Shown here one piece after another: positions 1-7,801 of a DNA stretch of 64,000 nt. Every line of letters starts with the position of its first letter. The first letter of the stretch is position 1. The DNA is from Atopobiaceae bacterium. GTDB taxonomy: Bacteria; Actinomycetota; Coriobacteriia; Coriobacteriales; Atopobiaceae. The stretch is taken from positions 54,971 through 118,970 of the forward strand of contig CADFJN010000009.1 in assembly GCA_902834555.1 (NCBI GenBank), written 5' to 3'. Under the pieces are notes generated by a model. It did no database searches and was not told the DNA's origin. It was given only the letters and a program-made list of their open reading frames with translations. Made by a program: the position numbers and the translations under genes.

Positions 1-347
1 TCACGGACGACGCGACCGGGGAAGCCGCGGCAAACGCCACGTTCGCGCGGCTCTATTCCAGGGCATTGTCCAACCAGGACGCGCCTGTAACGGTGCCTGC
101 CTTTCTCGCCCAGCTCGGCGCAATCAAGCGTTGGGGCAAAGCGGCGGAAGACGACCTGTCGTTCGTTCGCGTTCCCACGCTCATCGCAAACGGTGACAAC
201 GACGCGATGGTCCCCACGCCCAACTCGAATGCGATGCACGAGAAGATCGACGGCAGCCGACTGGTGCTCTACCCTCATGCCGGCCACGGGTCGCTCTTCC
301 AGTATCCAAATGAGTTTGCCGGCGAGGTCAACGAATTCCTGGGTTAA
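1..347 (+). CDS. Alpha/beta hydrolase, C-terminal part (gene enters from the left edge)
   Basis: The reading frame is open to the left edge (codons begin at base 3), so only the last 115 or so codons are present. The visible part carries the end of an alpha/beta-hydrolase fold: a strand followed by GDNDAMVP, where the Asp is the usual acid of the catalytic triad, and then HAGHG about 30 residues on, where the first or second His is the usual triad base. The nucleophile elbow (GxSxG) would lie outside the window. The family covers esterases, lipases, haloperoxidases and C-C hydrolases, and nothing here gives the substrate. A TTG at 66 could be mistaken for a start, but the upstream codons read as continuous hydrolase-like sequence. 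Confidence 0.8.
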   Translation, partial: TDDATGEAAANATFARLYSRALSNQDAPVTVPAFLAQLGAIKRWGKAAEDDLSFVRVPTLIANGDNDAMVPTPNSNAMHEKIDGSRLVLYPHAGHGSLFQYPNEFAGEVNEFLG

Positions 348-380
348 CGCTGGCATGGGACGTGTCGCGGCCGTCGTTGC

Positions 381-779
381 CTACCGCTTGCTTCCACAGA
401 ACGTACCATGAAGCGTGGCCACTAAGGACACCTCATCTTCCATAGTGGCCTCCTCGCCACAGAGCGCCGCAAGCCTCGCAATCGAATCGCCTGGGCAGCA
501 GCCCGCGAAGACCTTTACGCGAACTTCTTCGTCCAAGAGGCAACCTCGTCCCGCGACTGCGTCGCCCCGTTTCCCGTGATTGAGAGGCCCTTCTCAACCG
601 TGGTGCCCTTGCAGACCCTCTTCAGGTGCCTCTCGGAGCCATCCATGCCGGAGCCCTCATAGCCTCTCAGTTCCACCAGCCCCGTTAGCTTCATACTTGA
701 TCACGGCCAACTCTATCCCGCAGATAAAGTCCGCTATCTGCTGGAGCCGGAAGTCCGCGGGACTACAGTTCCTGCAGGT
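381..779 (-). pseudogene. Eroded gene remnants, possibly including the end of a DUF3800-like protein
   Basis: No intact gene fits here. On the minus strand three short open stretches in different frames look protein-like. One near 680-770 contains DFRLQQIADFICGIE, which resembles the end of DUF3800 (putative nuclease-like) proteins. One near 530-700 begins MKLTGLVELRGYEGSG. One ends at 381 with ALCGEEATMEDEVSLVATLH. Frame switches and stops separate them, so at least two frame-disrupting events are needed to join them. This is read as decayed coding DNA. The DUF3800 assignment rests on memory of the motif only. Confidence 0.3.
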
Positions 780-781
780 AT

Positions 782-820
782 GAGGAAGGCCGCCTATCAA
801 CGTGATAGGCGGCCTTCCTC
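782..820. terminator. Perfect 18-bp inverted repeat hairpin
   Basis: Bases 782-799 and 803-820 are perfect reverse complements around a 3-base loop. The stem holds GGAAGGCCGCCTATCA. It lies just beyond the stop of the minus-strand remnant at 840, so it probably was its transcription terminator. No long T tract follows on either strand, so a bidirectional or RNA-stabilising hairpin is also possible. Confidence 0.55.
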
Positions 821-839
821 CTTGCCGTGTGGGTTTGGG

Positions 840-1100
840 CTAGCTCAGCGGCTCCAGCTCGCGGTAGAGCGGGTCTCCGTCAGCCACGAGGACATCCCGT
901 CACCATTGCGGACTCTCGACGCTCGGCCTGCAAAGCGTGTCGAGGAGCTTGCTGCGAAGCTCTGGCGGCATGCTCTCTAAGCCTTCGCGCATCGCGTCGA
1001 GCATGTAACTTTCGGGCGAGTACAGGCAAAGGTCTGCGCGTAAGTAAGCCATGTCCTCGGCCTGAGTGAGTTCGATCGTCTTTGCTTCGTTGATGCATGC
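840..1100 (-). pseudogene. Small conserved-looking gene remnant with an internal TGA
   Basis: The minus-strand frame between a TAA at 1101-1103 and a TAG at 840-842 reads as an acidic protein of about 86 codons (EAKTIELTQAEDMAYLRADL near the start, DGDPLYRELEPLS at the end) with one in-frame TGA at 900-902 directly after a TGG codon. A single G-to-A change of a second TGG (Trp) would explain it. No in-frame ATG, GTG or TTG with a ribosome binding site is visible at the amino end, so the start appears lost too. Function unknown. The strong hairpin at 782-820 would sit just past its end. Confidence 0.45.
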
Positions 1101-1255
1101 TTACCATGCTGTGATTATGGCGGTTCAAGTTGGCGAGACTTTCGCGGGGCAGTCCTTAAGGGGCGTCTCCGTTGGTGCTCATTTGATGCTTAGATCGAAG
1201 TGGCGCCCACGCTCTCGATGAGATTGCCCGCCTCTCCGGCATCTTGCATGCTTTC

Positions 1256-1310
1256 TTGACAGGTGACCGAACGGTAACTATACTAGGTTACCGTTCGGTC
1301 ACCTAGTATA
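1256..1310 (+). promoter_or_regulatory. Promoter with overlapping palindromic operator of the TetR gene
   Basis: A consensus sigma-70-type promoter is visible: -35 TTGACA at 1256-1261, 17-bp spacer, -10 TATACT at 1279-1284. An 18-bp perfect inverted repeat (1261-1278 and 1287-1304, arms AGGTGACCGAACGGTAAC and its complement, 8-bp centre) fills the spacer and runs past the -10. A second nested repeat pairs 1279-1288 with 1301-1310. This is the classic layout of a TetR-family autoregulatory operator: bound protein would block RNA polymerase. The transcription start would fall near 1291, and the TetR gene begins at 1323. Confidence 0.85.
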
Positions 1311-1322
1311 GAGAGGACTGAT

Positions 1323-1934
1323 ATGGAACCGAGCACGAAGGATCGGATCACAGAAGCAGCACTGCGGTTGTTCTCCGAAAAAGGGTATCTGGGCGCGTCT
1401 TTGAGCGATATCGCGAAGCAGGTTGGAATCTCGAAGCCCGCTCTTTATAAGCATTTCGCCAGCAAACAAGAAATCTTGGATCACATCGTCGCGCGGATGG
1501 ATGAGCTGGACACTGAGCGGTCGCAGCGGTTCTCCATGCCGGGAAATGAGCTGGGCGGCACTGCTGCCTATAAGGAGATTCCCGCCGAGAAGATCCGCGC
1601 ATACAGCAAGGCGCAGTTCCTGCATTGGACGGAGGAGGAATTCCCCTCCCGTTTTCGCAAGATGCTGACGTTGGAGCAGTATCGGGATTCGGGCATGGCC
1701 GAGCTGTACCAAAAGTATTTGGCAGGCGGCCCCGTTGAATACATGGCGTCGGTGTTCGGTGAGATTACAGGCTCTGAAGACGCGGCTTGGCAGCTTGCAC
1801 TGGAGTTCTATGGGCCGATGTTCCTGTTATACGGCTTGTCCGACGGGGGAATGGACAAAGCGCACGCAATGGAGCTGCTGGACGATCATGTAAGCCGATT
1901 CATTGACCAGATAGAAGCAGGAAAGGCTCGTTGA
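1323..1934 (+). CDS. TetR/AcrR family transcriptional regulator
   Basis: A 203-residue repressor-type protein. Residues 5-55 form the TetR_N helix-turn-helix (ITEAALRLFSEKGYLGASLS, then DIAKQVGISKPALYKHFASK, the recognition helix region). The remaining 150 residues are the variable ligand-binding and dimer domain, for which no ligand can be named. The ATG at 1323 is preceded by GAGAGGA at 1311-1317. The overlapping palindrome and promoter at 1256-1310 predict autorepression. The membrane protein gene starting 23 bases downstream with its own strong RBS, and the zinc-ribbon gene after it, are likely co-transcribed and so are the probable targets. Length and domain layout are normal for the family. 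Confidence 0.92.
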   Translation: MEPSTKDRITEAALRLFSEKGYLGASLSDIAKQVGISKPALYKHFASKQEILDHIVARMDELDTERSQRFSMPGNELGGTAAYKEIPAEKIRAYSKAQFLHWTEEEFPSRFRKMLTLEQYRDSGMAELYQKYLAGGPVEYMASVFGEITGSEDAAWQLALEFYGPMFLLYGLSDGGMDKAHAMELLDDHVSRFIDQIEAGKAR

Positions 1935-1957
1935 ACAGCGGGTAAGGAGGGTTCCCA

Positions 1958-2374
1958 ATGACAAAGCTTTACTTCGGCGATACGACCACCATAGCCACAA
2001 CGATCATGATTCTTGGTCTTGTCGTCTTCATCGGCTACACGATTGTCAACCGCGGCAGTGTCCAGCACTGGGGAATGCGGGGGCTGCTGCTCCTTGCGTT
2101 CGGCCTTGTCGTTTGCTGTTTCGCGGCGGCTCGCGACGGGTTGGACAAGACCATTCAGTCCTCCATCGATGGGAGTTGCGCGGCTGGGTTGTTCCCGTTG
2201 GTCAGTATCCCAACCGTTGTAGGGTGCATTGGTGCCCTTGTCATAATCGCGTCTGCAATCGCCATGCTCATCGCGAACTCGCAACAGGCTAAAGAACTCT
2301 GCTTTTGGTTTATGGCATCAGGCGTTGCCGTGAAGGTCATGGTCGTGGAAATCGCGAGAGTTATTGCGCTGTAA
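1958..2374 (+). CDS. Four-helix integral membrane protein of unknown function
   Basis: 138 residues with four hydrophobic segments at about 13-30, 43-60, 78-106 and 114-136, and short polar loops (the longest, around 60-76, is RDGLDKTIQSSIDGS). No signal peptide, catalytic motif or known transporter signature is seen, and I do not recognise the family. RBS AAGGAGG at 1943-1949 fits the ATG at 1958. It lies 23 bases after the TetR gene and under the same apparent promoter, so it is most likely the regulated function of that cassette, perhaps a small efflux or stress membrane protein. That role is inference from context only. Confidence 0.75.
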   Translation: MTKLYFGDTTTIATTIMILGLVVFIGYTIVNRGSVQHWGMRGLLLLAFGLVVCCFAAARDGLDKTIQSSIDGSCAAGLFPLVSIPTVVGCIGALVIIASAIAMLIANSQQAKELCFWFMASGVAVKVMVVEIARVIAL

Positions 2375-2411
2375 GCCCGACCGATAACAAAATGCATGGA
2401 GAGGAGCAACC

Positions 2412-2627
2412 ATGAACTGCCCTGAATGCGGCGCGAGTATGGAACAAGGTTGGTTGTTTGCCAGCAAAGACGGCGCTTTCGGGTTCGCAAGTCGGGTTCC
2501 CGGCGTTTTCGAGAACGCGCGGAATGCCGAGGGCTTCGTGCAAATCACCGAACCGAAACTAGGATGCCGAACTAGCGTGGAAGCTTGGCATTGCGCGGGC
2601 TGCAAGGTTGTTGCATTCAAACACTAG
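2412..2627 (+). CDS. Small zinc-ribbon protein (DUF6487-like)
   Basis: 71 residues. CPECG at residues 3-7 and CAGCK near residue 62 form two CxxC knuckles of a zinc ribbon, separated by about 55 residues that include a glycine- and phenylalanine-rich strand region. Such proteins (annotated as PF20097-like domain proteins) are widespread in Firmicutes and Coriobacteriia and have no established role. RBS GGAGAGGAG lies just upstream of the ATG. It is the third gene of the TetR cassette, 37 bases after the membrane protein. The 166 bases that follow, up to 2793, show no feature I can support. Confidence 0.7.
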   Translation: MNCPECGASMEQGWLFASKDGAFGFASRVPGVFENARNAEGFVQITEPKLGCRTSVEAWHCAGCKVVAFKH

Positions 2628-2793
2628 CTCCCGCCACGCTCTGCGCCGATACGCTTGCCTCCGCCCTCAATCATGCTCGACCCGCAGGCGCCCCTCTCGA
2701 GGCCTCGGGGTACGTTGTCGAGTAGTGCGGAGCTTTTCGAGGCAGGGGTTCCGCACGTATCCAAGCTACTTGGTAGCTGAGCCTCTATACCAC

Positions 2794-4020
2794 CTACCAA
2801 TGTAGGTCCTCGTCGCCTTTCATGAAGTCGATCATGTTGAGGTGCCTGACGCCCTCGCGCCGCTGCAGGAGCGGGTCCAGCGTGAAAAGGTAGCGTGGAT
2901 ACCCGTCTCTGATGTGACTGAACGGCCTGTACTCACGCTCCTCCACGTCGCGGTCAGAAATCGTCATGGATACCTGTATGTAGGCGTAGAGGTCGTGCTT
3001 CCTGGCGATGAAGTCGCATTCCAACTTGCCGATTCGCCCGACTGAGAGCCTGTACCCCCGGGACCTCAGGTAGACATAGAGCGCGTTCTCCAGGGAGGGG
3101 CCGAAGTTCAGCCGTACATCGACGTTCCGGGCAAAGTAGATCCCGGGGTCGGCGAGGTAGTACTTCTCCTCTCCCCTGAGAGACTTCCTCGATTTCAGGT
3201 CAAAGCGCTGGCATCTGTAGAGGATCTTTGCGTCGACGAGCATCTGGATGTACGCAGACACGGTCCTTCTCTCGACGGCGATCTTCTCAACGTTTCTCAG
3301 GTGGTCGACCAGATTGGTAAGGCTTGTCGGAGCGCCGTAGTTGTTGATGACGTAGGTCATGACGCGCTCGAAGGCTTCGATGTTTCGTATCTTGTTTCGA
3401 GACCGGATGTCCTTCTTAATGATTTGCTTCACGACGTCTTCAACGTAATGGGCCTTCGCCTCGACGTCATCATATTCAAGGGAGCGGGGAAAGCCGCCGT
3501 AGCGAAGATATTCCTCGAATTCAGCCCTGTCGTCCTTCCTCTCGACTCCCAGGAACTTCTTCATGGCAAGGAATTCGCTGAACGACAAGGTGAACATCTC
3601 GAATTCGACGTAGCGCCCGGTGAGCTTGGTCATGAGCTCTCCGGAGAGGAGATAGGAGTTTGAGCCCGTTATGAAGATTGAGAAGCCGCCATCGGTATTG
3701 AAGGCATTCACGACCTCTTCGTAGCCGCGGACGTTCTGGACCTCGTCTATGAAGAGGTATTTGAAGTCATCGTCGACAAGCCGCGATTCGATTGCGGCCT
3801 CTAGTTGGTCGGGTGTCTTGATGGAACGGTTGCCGCGCTTGTCGAGATCGAGGTAAACGATGTCTTTCTCTGGGACCCCTCGTTCCTTGAGCTCTTCGAC
3901 GATGGTCGCCATGAGGCACGATTTTCCGCATCTGCGTATTCCCGTGATGACCTTTATCAGATCATCATCGTAGAATGGGCGAATCTTCTTCAGGTATTGC
4001 TCTCTGCGAAACAGCCTCAT
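2794..4020 (-). CDS. AAA-family ATPase with C-terminal DUF4143 domain
   Basis: 408 residues. Residues 1-130 hold an AAA_14-type ATPase: Walker A GIRRCGKS at 27-34, Walker B YLFIDE ending at 93, and a sensor-like TGSNS near 115. Residues about 200-370 match the DUF4143 region (FLAMKKFLG, LRYGGFPRS, YYLADPGIYFA), which in this family resembles a degraded restriction-endonuclease fold. These ATPases are common, often present in multiple divergent copies, and have no firmly assigned function; some are suspected of defence or toxin-like roles. Codon use includes many AGA and AGG arginine codons, unlike the neighbouring housekeeping genes, which suggests transfer. The start ATG has RBS AGGAGGTG at 4028-4035 within a hairpin (separate entry). 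Confidence 0.9.
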   Translation of the reverse strand: MRLFRREQYLKKIRPFYDDDLIKVITGIRRCGKSCLMATIVEELKERGVPEKDIVYLDLDKRGNRSIKTPDQLEAAIESRLVDDDFKYLFIDEVQNVRGYEEVVNAFNTDGGFSIFITGSNSYLLSGELMTKLTGRYVEFEMFTLSFSEFLAMKKFLGVERKDDRAEFEEYLRYGGFPRSLEYDDVEAKAHYVEDVVKQIIKKDIRSRNKIRNIEAFERVMTYVINNYGAPTSLTNLVDHLRNVEKIAVERRTVSAYIQMLVDAKILYRCQRFDLKSRKSLRGEEKYYLADPGIYFARNVDVRLNFGPSLENALYVYLRSRGYRLSVGRIGKLECDFIARKHDLYAYIQVSMTISDRDVEEREYRPFSHIRDGYPRYLFTLDPLLQRREGVRHLNMIDFMKGDEDLHW

Positions 4021-4027
4021 GGTAGAG

Positions 4028-4059
4028 CACCTCCTGGCTGTATTCTATGCCAGGAGGTG
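4028..4059 (-). promoter_or_regulatory. Hairpin sequestering the Shine-Dalgarno of the AAA ATPase gene
   Basis: Bases 4028-4038 and 4049-4059 are an 11-bp perfect inverted repeat (arm CACCTCCTGGC) with a 10-base loop. In the minus-strand transcript the second arm contains AGGAGGTG, the Shine-Dalgarno of the gene starting at 4020, with about 7 bases to the ATG. The transcript would therefore fold its own ribosome binding site into a stem, which predicts low or conditional translation. The same palindrome could instead be a protein operator. The flank at 4060-4127 is AT-rich, ends at the guaA stop, and shows only weak inverted repeats. Confidence 0.6.
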
Positions 4060-4127
4060 AAATTTGGCGTTTAAGGCACCAATATTTTTATATTTTGGAT
4101 AATTGGTTTCTTAAATTGGGTTTATCG

Positions 4128-5720
4128 TTATTCCCACTCGATCGTGGCTGGCGGTTTAGGCGTGACGTCATACACCACGCGGTTCACACCATCGACCTCG
4201 TCCACGATGCGGCTGGAGATGCGGCCGATCACGTCGTAGGGAAGCTTTGCCCAGTCGGCGGTCATGGCATCTGTGGACTCCACGGCACGCACGATGATGG
4301 GGCGACGGTACGTGCGCTCGTCACCCATCACGCCAACGCTCCTGATGTCGGGCAGCACGGCAAAGTACTGCCAGCAGGCGTGCTCGGAGTTGCGGTCGCC
4401 CGTCTCCTCGAAGAGGCGCTGGTTGTAGGCGTCAAGCTCCTCTCGCACGATGGCGTCAGCGTCCTTGAGGATGGCGAGCTTTTCGGGCGTCACCTCGCCG
4501 ATGATGCGGATCGCAAGGCCGGGGCCGGGGAACGGCTGGCGCCACACCATCTTGGCCGGCAGCCCCAGCGCAATGCCCAGCTCGCGGACCTCGTCCTTGA
4601 AGAAGTGGTCGAGGGGCTCGATAAGGTCAAAGTGCACGCCCTCGGGGAACGGAATCAGGTTGTGGTGGCTCTTGATGGTTGCCGCCTTGCCGCCGGTCTT
4701 GCGTGCGCCGGACTCGATGATGTCCGGGTAGATGGTGCCCTGTGCAAGCATCTCCACGTCGCCGATCTTCTGGGCCTCGTCGAAGAAGACCTTCCAGAAC
4801 TCGGTGCCAATGAGACGGCGCTTCTTCTCGGGGTCTGTCACGCCGGCGAGCATCTTGGCATAGCGCTCCTCGGCGTGCACGTGCACGAGCGGCATGTGGA
4901 ACTGCTCGCGGAAAACCTCCTCGACCATCTCGGGCTCGCCCTTGCGAAGCATGCCGTGGTTCACAAACACGCAAGTGAGCTGGTCTCCGATGGCACGGTG
5001 CACCAAGGCCGCCACCACGGAGGAGTCAACTCCGCCAGAGAGGGCGAGAATCACCTTACGCGACCCAACCTGCTGGCGGATCTCCTCGACCTTCTGGTCG
5101 ATGATGCCCTCCATGGTCCAGTTCTTCTCGAGGTGGCACACGCCGAACAGGAAGTTCTCGAGCATGCGCGTGCCATACTCGGTGTGGCGCACTTCAGGGT
5201 GGAACTGCGTGGCGAAGAGGCGACGGCGCGGGCACTCCATAACGGCCACGGGGCAGGTGTCCGTACGGCCGGTGACCATGAAGCCCTCGGGCGCGCGGCT
5301 CACGGAGTCGCGGTGGCTCATCCACACCGTCTGGCCACCCTCGGGCGTGCCGTCGAGAAGGACCGACGAGCCAAGGCGCGTGAGCGTTGCCGGGCCATAC
5401 TCGCCCTTGTCGGTGTGTGCGACCTCGCCACCAAGCTTGACGGCCATGATCTGCTCGCCATAGCAGAAGCCCAAGATGGGGATGCCCAGCTCAAAGACGC
5501 GTGCATCCATGTCTGGTGCGCCCTCGGCGTAGACCGAAGCGGGACCGCCGGAGAGGATGATGGCAGAGGGTGCCATTGCCGCAAGCTCGTCCGCGGAGAT
5601 GTCGCACGGGACAATCTCCGAGTAAACGTGCAGGTCACGAACTCTGCGAGCAATGAGTTGCCCGTACTGGGCCCCAAAGTCGAAGACAGCCACAAACTGC
5701 TTGGGCCTTGCCTCGGACAT
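4128..5720 (-). CDS. guaA: GMP synthase (glutamine-hydrolysing)
   Basis: Converts XMP, ATP and glutamine to GMP in the last step of guanine nucleotide synthesis; cytosolic. Residues 8-195 are the class I glutamine amidotransferase (nucleophile Cys86 in GFCYGEQ, His174 and Glu176 in FHPE). Residues about 215-400 are the ATP-pyrophosphatase (PP-loop SGGVDSS at 228-234). The rest is the dimerisation domain with PPATIEWE at the end. The length of 530 residues is normal. The ATG at 5720 is chosen because GGGAGA lies 6-8 bases upstream; the frame extends to a TTG at 5753 with no RBS. It stands alone, transcribed away from the divergent LCP gene. Confidence 0.97.
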   Translation of the reverse strand: MSEARPKQFVAVFDFGAQYGQLIARRVRDLHVYSEIVPCDISADELAAMAPSAIILSGGPASVYAEGAPDMDARVFELGIPILGFCYGEQIMAVKLGGEVAHTDKGEYGPATLTRLGSSVLLDGTPEGGQTVWMSHRDSVSRAPEGFMVTGRTDTCPVAVMECPRRRLFATQFHPEVRHTEYGTRMLENFLFGVCHLEKNWTMEGIIDQKVEEIRQQVGSRKVILALSGGVDSSVVAALVHRAIGDQLTCVFVNHGMLRKGEPEMVEEVFREQFHMPLVHVHAEERYAKMLAGVTDPEKKRRLIGTEFWKVFFDEAQKIGDVEMLAQGTIYPDIIESGARKTGGKAATIKSHHNLIPFPEGVHFDLIEPLDHFFKDEVRELGIALGLPAKMVWRQPFPGPGLAIRIIGEVTPEKLAILKDADAIVREELDAYNQRLFEETGDRNSEHACWQYFAVLPDIRSVGVMGDERTYRRPIIVRAVESTDAMTADWAKLPYDVIGRISSRIVDEVDGVNRVVYDVTPKPPATIEWE

Positions 5721-5965
5721 GCGCGTCTCCCATCCCCGGATGCTCCCGGACAAAATGCGTATACGTCTTAGAGCATACTACCGATTGGCCGCCTCAAGGA
5801 CCCCCAAGGATTGAGGACACCGTATGTACGTCGGCTTTTTCTCCCCTCTTCATGGGGCGTTCACGCTCGTCACGTATGATGGGCCAGTTATGGCGGTGCC
5901 CTTGAGTAGCGCCAGCATCGAGCAAGAACCGCACAACGTCCGCCAGGACACGGTTAGGGGGCCCC

Positions 5966-7600
5966 TTGGCCGAGAGAAGAAGGCACCACCGTCGCATGTC
6001 GTCCGAGGAGCAGGACCGCCTCTCCGCAGAGCACTACGGCGCAGGCAGCGGCCGCAGCAGCGCCGGTTCTGACGCACGCCAGCTCCACAGCACGCCGCTT
6101 GTACAGGGCCGTCATGTCGATGCGAGCTCCTACTCCCATGCCAGCCACACCACAAATGACACCCATGCCGCCCACTTGCGCGGCGGCGAACTGGACGAGA
6201 TGGACCACGCTGCGTCCCGCGCGGACGGCGTTGGCTACTACGTCTCCAAGCGCAGGCAAGCAAAGCGCAGCCACCGCGTGCTCAAGGTCGTGGTGATTTC
6301 GCTTGTCGCCGTTCTTGCCGCGGCGGGTGCAGCCTTTGCTTGGTATATCAACAACATCAACAGCAAGCTCTCCAAGGGCATCGACTCGAGCCTCCTCAAC
6401 CAGCTTGTTGCCCCCACCAAGACGGACGACCCTTTCTACATGCTGCTCCTTGGCGTTGATCAGGATGAGGAACGCACGGAGGAGTGGGGAGCAGACCAGT
6501 CGAACTTCCGCACGGACTCCATCATCCTCGTGCGCGTTGACCCGCCCAACAAGAAGGTCACGCTCATCTCGATTCCCCGAGACACCATGGTCGATATGGG
6601 TGAGCACGGAACGCAGAAGATTAACGCTGCATACTCGTTTGGCGGCGCCTCCTACATGGTCGAACAGGTCTCAAAGCTTGCTGGCGTGAATATCTCGCAC
6701 TACGCCGAACTCAACTTCGAGCAGTTCACCTCCATCGTCGACACGCTAGGTGGCGTGGAGGTCACGCTTCCCGTTGCCGTTTCGGACATGGAGTACTCCG
6801 ACATCGACCTGCCTGCCGGAACCCAGACCCTCAACGGCGAGCAGGCCCTTGGCCTTTGCCGCAGCCGTCACGCCTACGATGCCTACGGTGGCGGTGACTA
6901 CTACCGCTCTGCCAACCAACGCATGGTCATCGCGGCCATCATCCGCAAGGTCCTCGAGAGCGACCCCACCTCGTGGCCCAATCTCATCTCCCAGCTGGCA
7001 GATAGCGTAACCACGGACCTCTCGGCAACAGAAATCCTCTCCCTTGCCAACCAGTTCAAAGACCTCGACACCGAGAACGACATCTACTCTGGCTCGGTGC
7101 CCACCACGTCGCAGTACATCAACAACCTCTGGTACGAGGTCGTGGACGAGGACGCCTGGAAGACCATGATGGAGCGCACTGACGCAGGCGAGACGCCCTA
7201 CTCGGACTCCTCGCAGGACTTCACCGCTGGCGTCGCCGGCTCGGTGAGCACAAGCACGGACAGCTCGAGCTCCTCGGACACCACAAGCACCAGCTCCGAT
7301 CCCGTCTACTCGGGAACGGTACTGGTACTCAATGGCACCACCACGCAGGGTCTTGCCTCGAGCGCAACCAACGTGCTCACGCAGGCCGGCTACTCCGCCA
7401 TCGCAGGCAATGCGGACTCAACGAGCCACACAACCACGACCATCGTGTACAACACCAGCCAGACCACTTCTGCGCTGGGCGAGGCAAAGGGCGTTGCCGA
7501 GAAGCTCGGACTCTCCGTGACCCCCACAGAGAACCCCGGGACCTACTCCGACAACTACGACGTGGTGGTTATTCTCGGCACCGACTACAAGAGCCAGTAG
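5966..7600 (+). CDS. LytR-CpsA-Psr (LCP) family cell-wall glycopolymer ligase with LytR_C domain
   Basis: 544 residues from the TTG at 5966 (GGGGG just upstream) or 534 from the ATG at 5996 (AGAAGG 12 bases upstream); the start is uncertain. Residues 1-100 are a polar, histidine- and serine-rich cytoplasmic tail, 106-127 a transmembrane helix, about 155-330 the LCP domain (FRTDSIILV, ISIPRDT, LCRSRH with the conserved arginines), 395-435 a Ser/Thr-rich linker, and 440-540 a LytR_C domain (VLVLNGT). LCP proteins transfer undecaprenyl-linked glycopolymers such as teichoic acids or capsule to peptidoglycan outside the membrane. Repeat family 1 follows in the convergent gap to ychF. Confidence 0.93.
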   Translation: MAERRRHHRRMSSEEQDRLSAEHYGAGSGRSSAGSDARQLHSTPLVQGRHVDASSYSHASHTTNDTHAAHLRGGELDEMDHAASRADGVGYYVSKRRQAKRSHRVLKVVVISLVAVLAAAGAAFAWYINNINSKLSKGIDSSLLNQLVAPTKTDDPFYMLLLGVDQDEERTEEWGADQSNFRTDSIILVRVDPPNKKVTLISIPRDTMVDMGEHGTQKINAAYSFGGASYMVEQVSKLAGVNISHYAELNFEQFTSIVDTLGGVEVTLPVAVSDMEYSDIDLPAGTQTLNGEQALGLCRSRHAYDAYGGGDYYRSANQRMVIAAIIRKVLESDPTSWPNLISQLADSVTTDLSATEILSLANQFKDLDTENDIYSGSVPTTSQYINNLWYEVVDEDAWKTMMERTDAGETPYSDSSQDFTAGVAGSVSTSTDSSSSSDTTSTSSDPVYSGTVLVLNGTTTQGLASSATNVLTQAGYSAIAGNADSTSHTTTTIVYNTSQTTSALGEAKGVAEKLGLSVTPTENPGTYSDNYDVVVILGTDYKSQ

Positions 7601-7650
7601 ACCCATCGCCACCATCGCCCTCGTCCCTCTCGTCCAGAGCCTTGCTCCTT

Positions 7651-7733
7651 CGTTCTTTATCGGAATCTGAGAAATCAAGTTCCCGTCAACTGCGGAAACG
7701 TTGGGTCCGTTTCTCAGAAACCGCTAACGAACG
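7651..7733. repeat. Extragenic palindromic repeat, family 1, copy A (83 bp)
   Basis: An 83-bp element with imperfect terminal inverted repeats: the left end CGTTCTTTATCGGAATCTGA matches the reverse complement of the right end (CGTTCGTTAGCGGTTTCTGA). A second copy of the same length lies at 35018-35100, with left and right arms exchanged. It sits between the convergent LCP and ychF genes. The whole element can fold into one long hairpin, as REP or MITE-like elements do. The rest of the 7601-7801 gap shows only a weak 7-bp inverted repeat near the ychF end. Confidence 0.65.
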
Positions 7734-7801
7734 AGAAGGGGGCGAGAAGGGCGGGAGGCGAGGGAACGCGGCTGCTCGGCGGGCAGTGCCGTCGAGCAGG
7801 G

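Noticed and set aside
900..902. In-frame TGA as recoded tryptophan or selenocysteine
   Set aside because: Intact genes here end in TGA (yoaK, prfB), Trp is TGG throughout, there is no Cys-like context or SECIS hairpin, and the same remnant has lost its start.
4047..5771. A 574-codon open frame on the plus strand opposite guaA, and similar long frames opposite groEL (11045-12301) and glmS (27141-28796)
   Set aside because: They mirror well-identified genes in GC-rich DNA, lack ribosome binding sites and have His/Val/Leu-rich compositions typical of antisense shadows.
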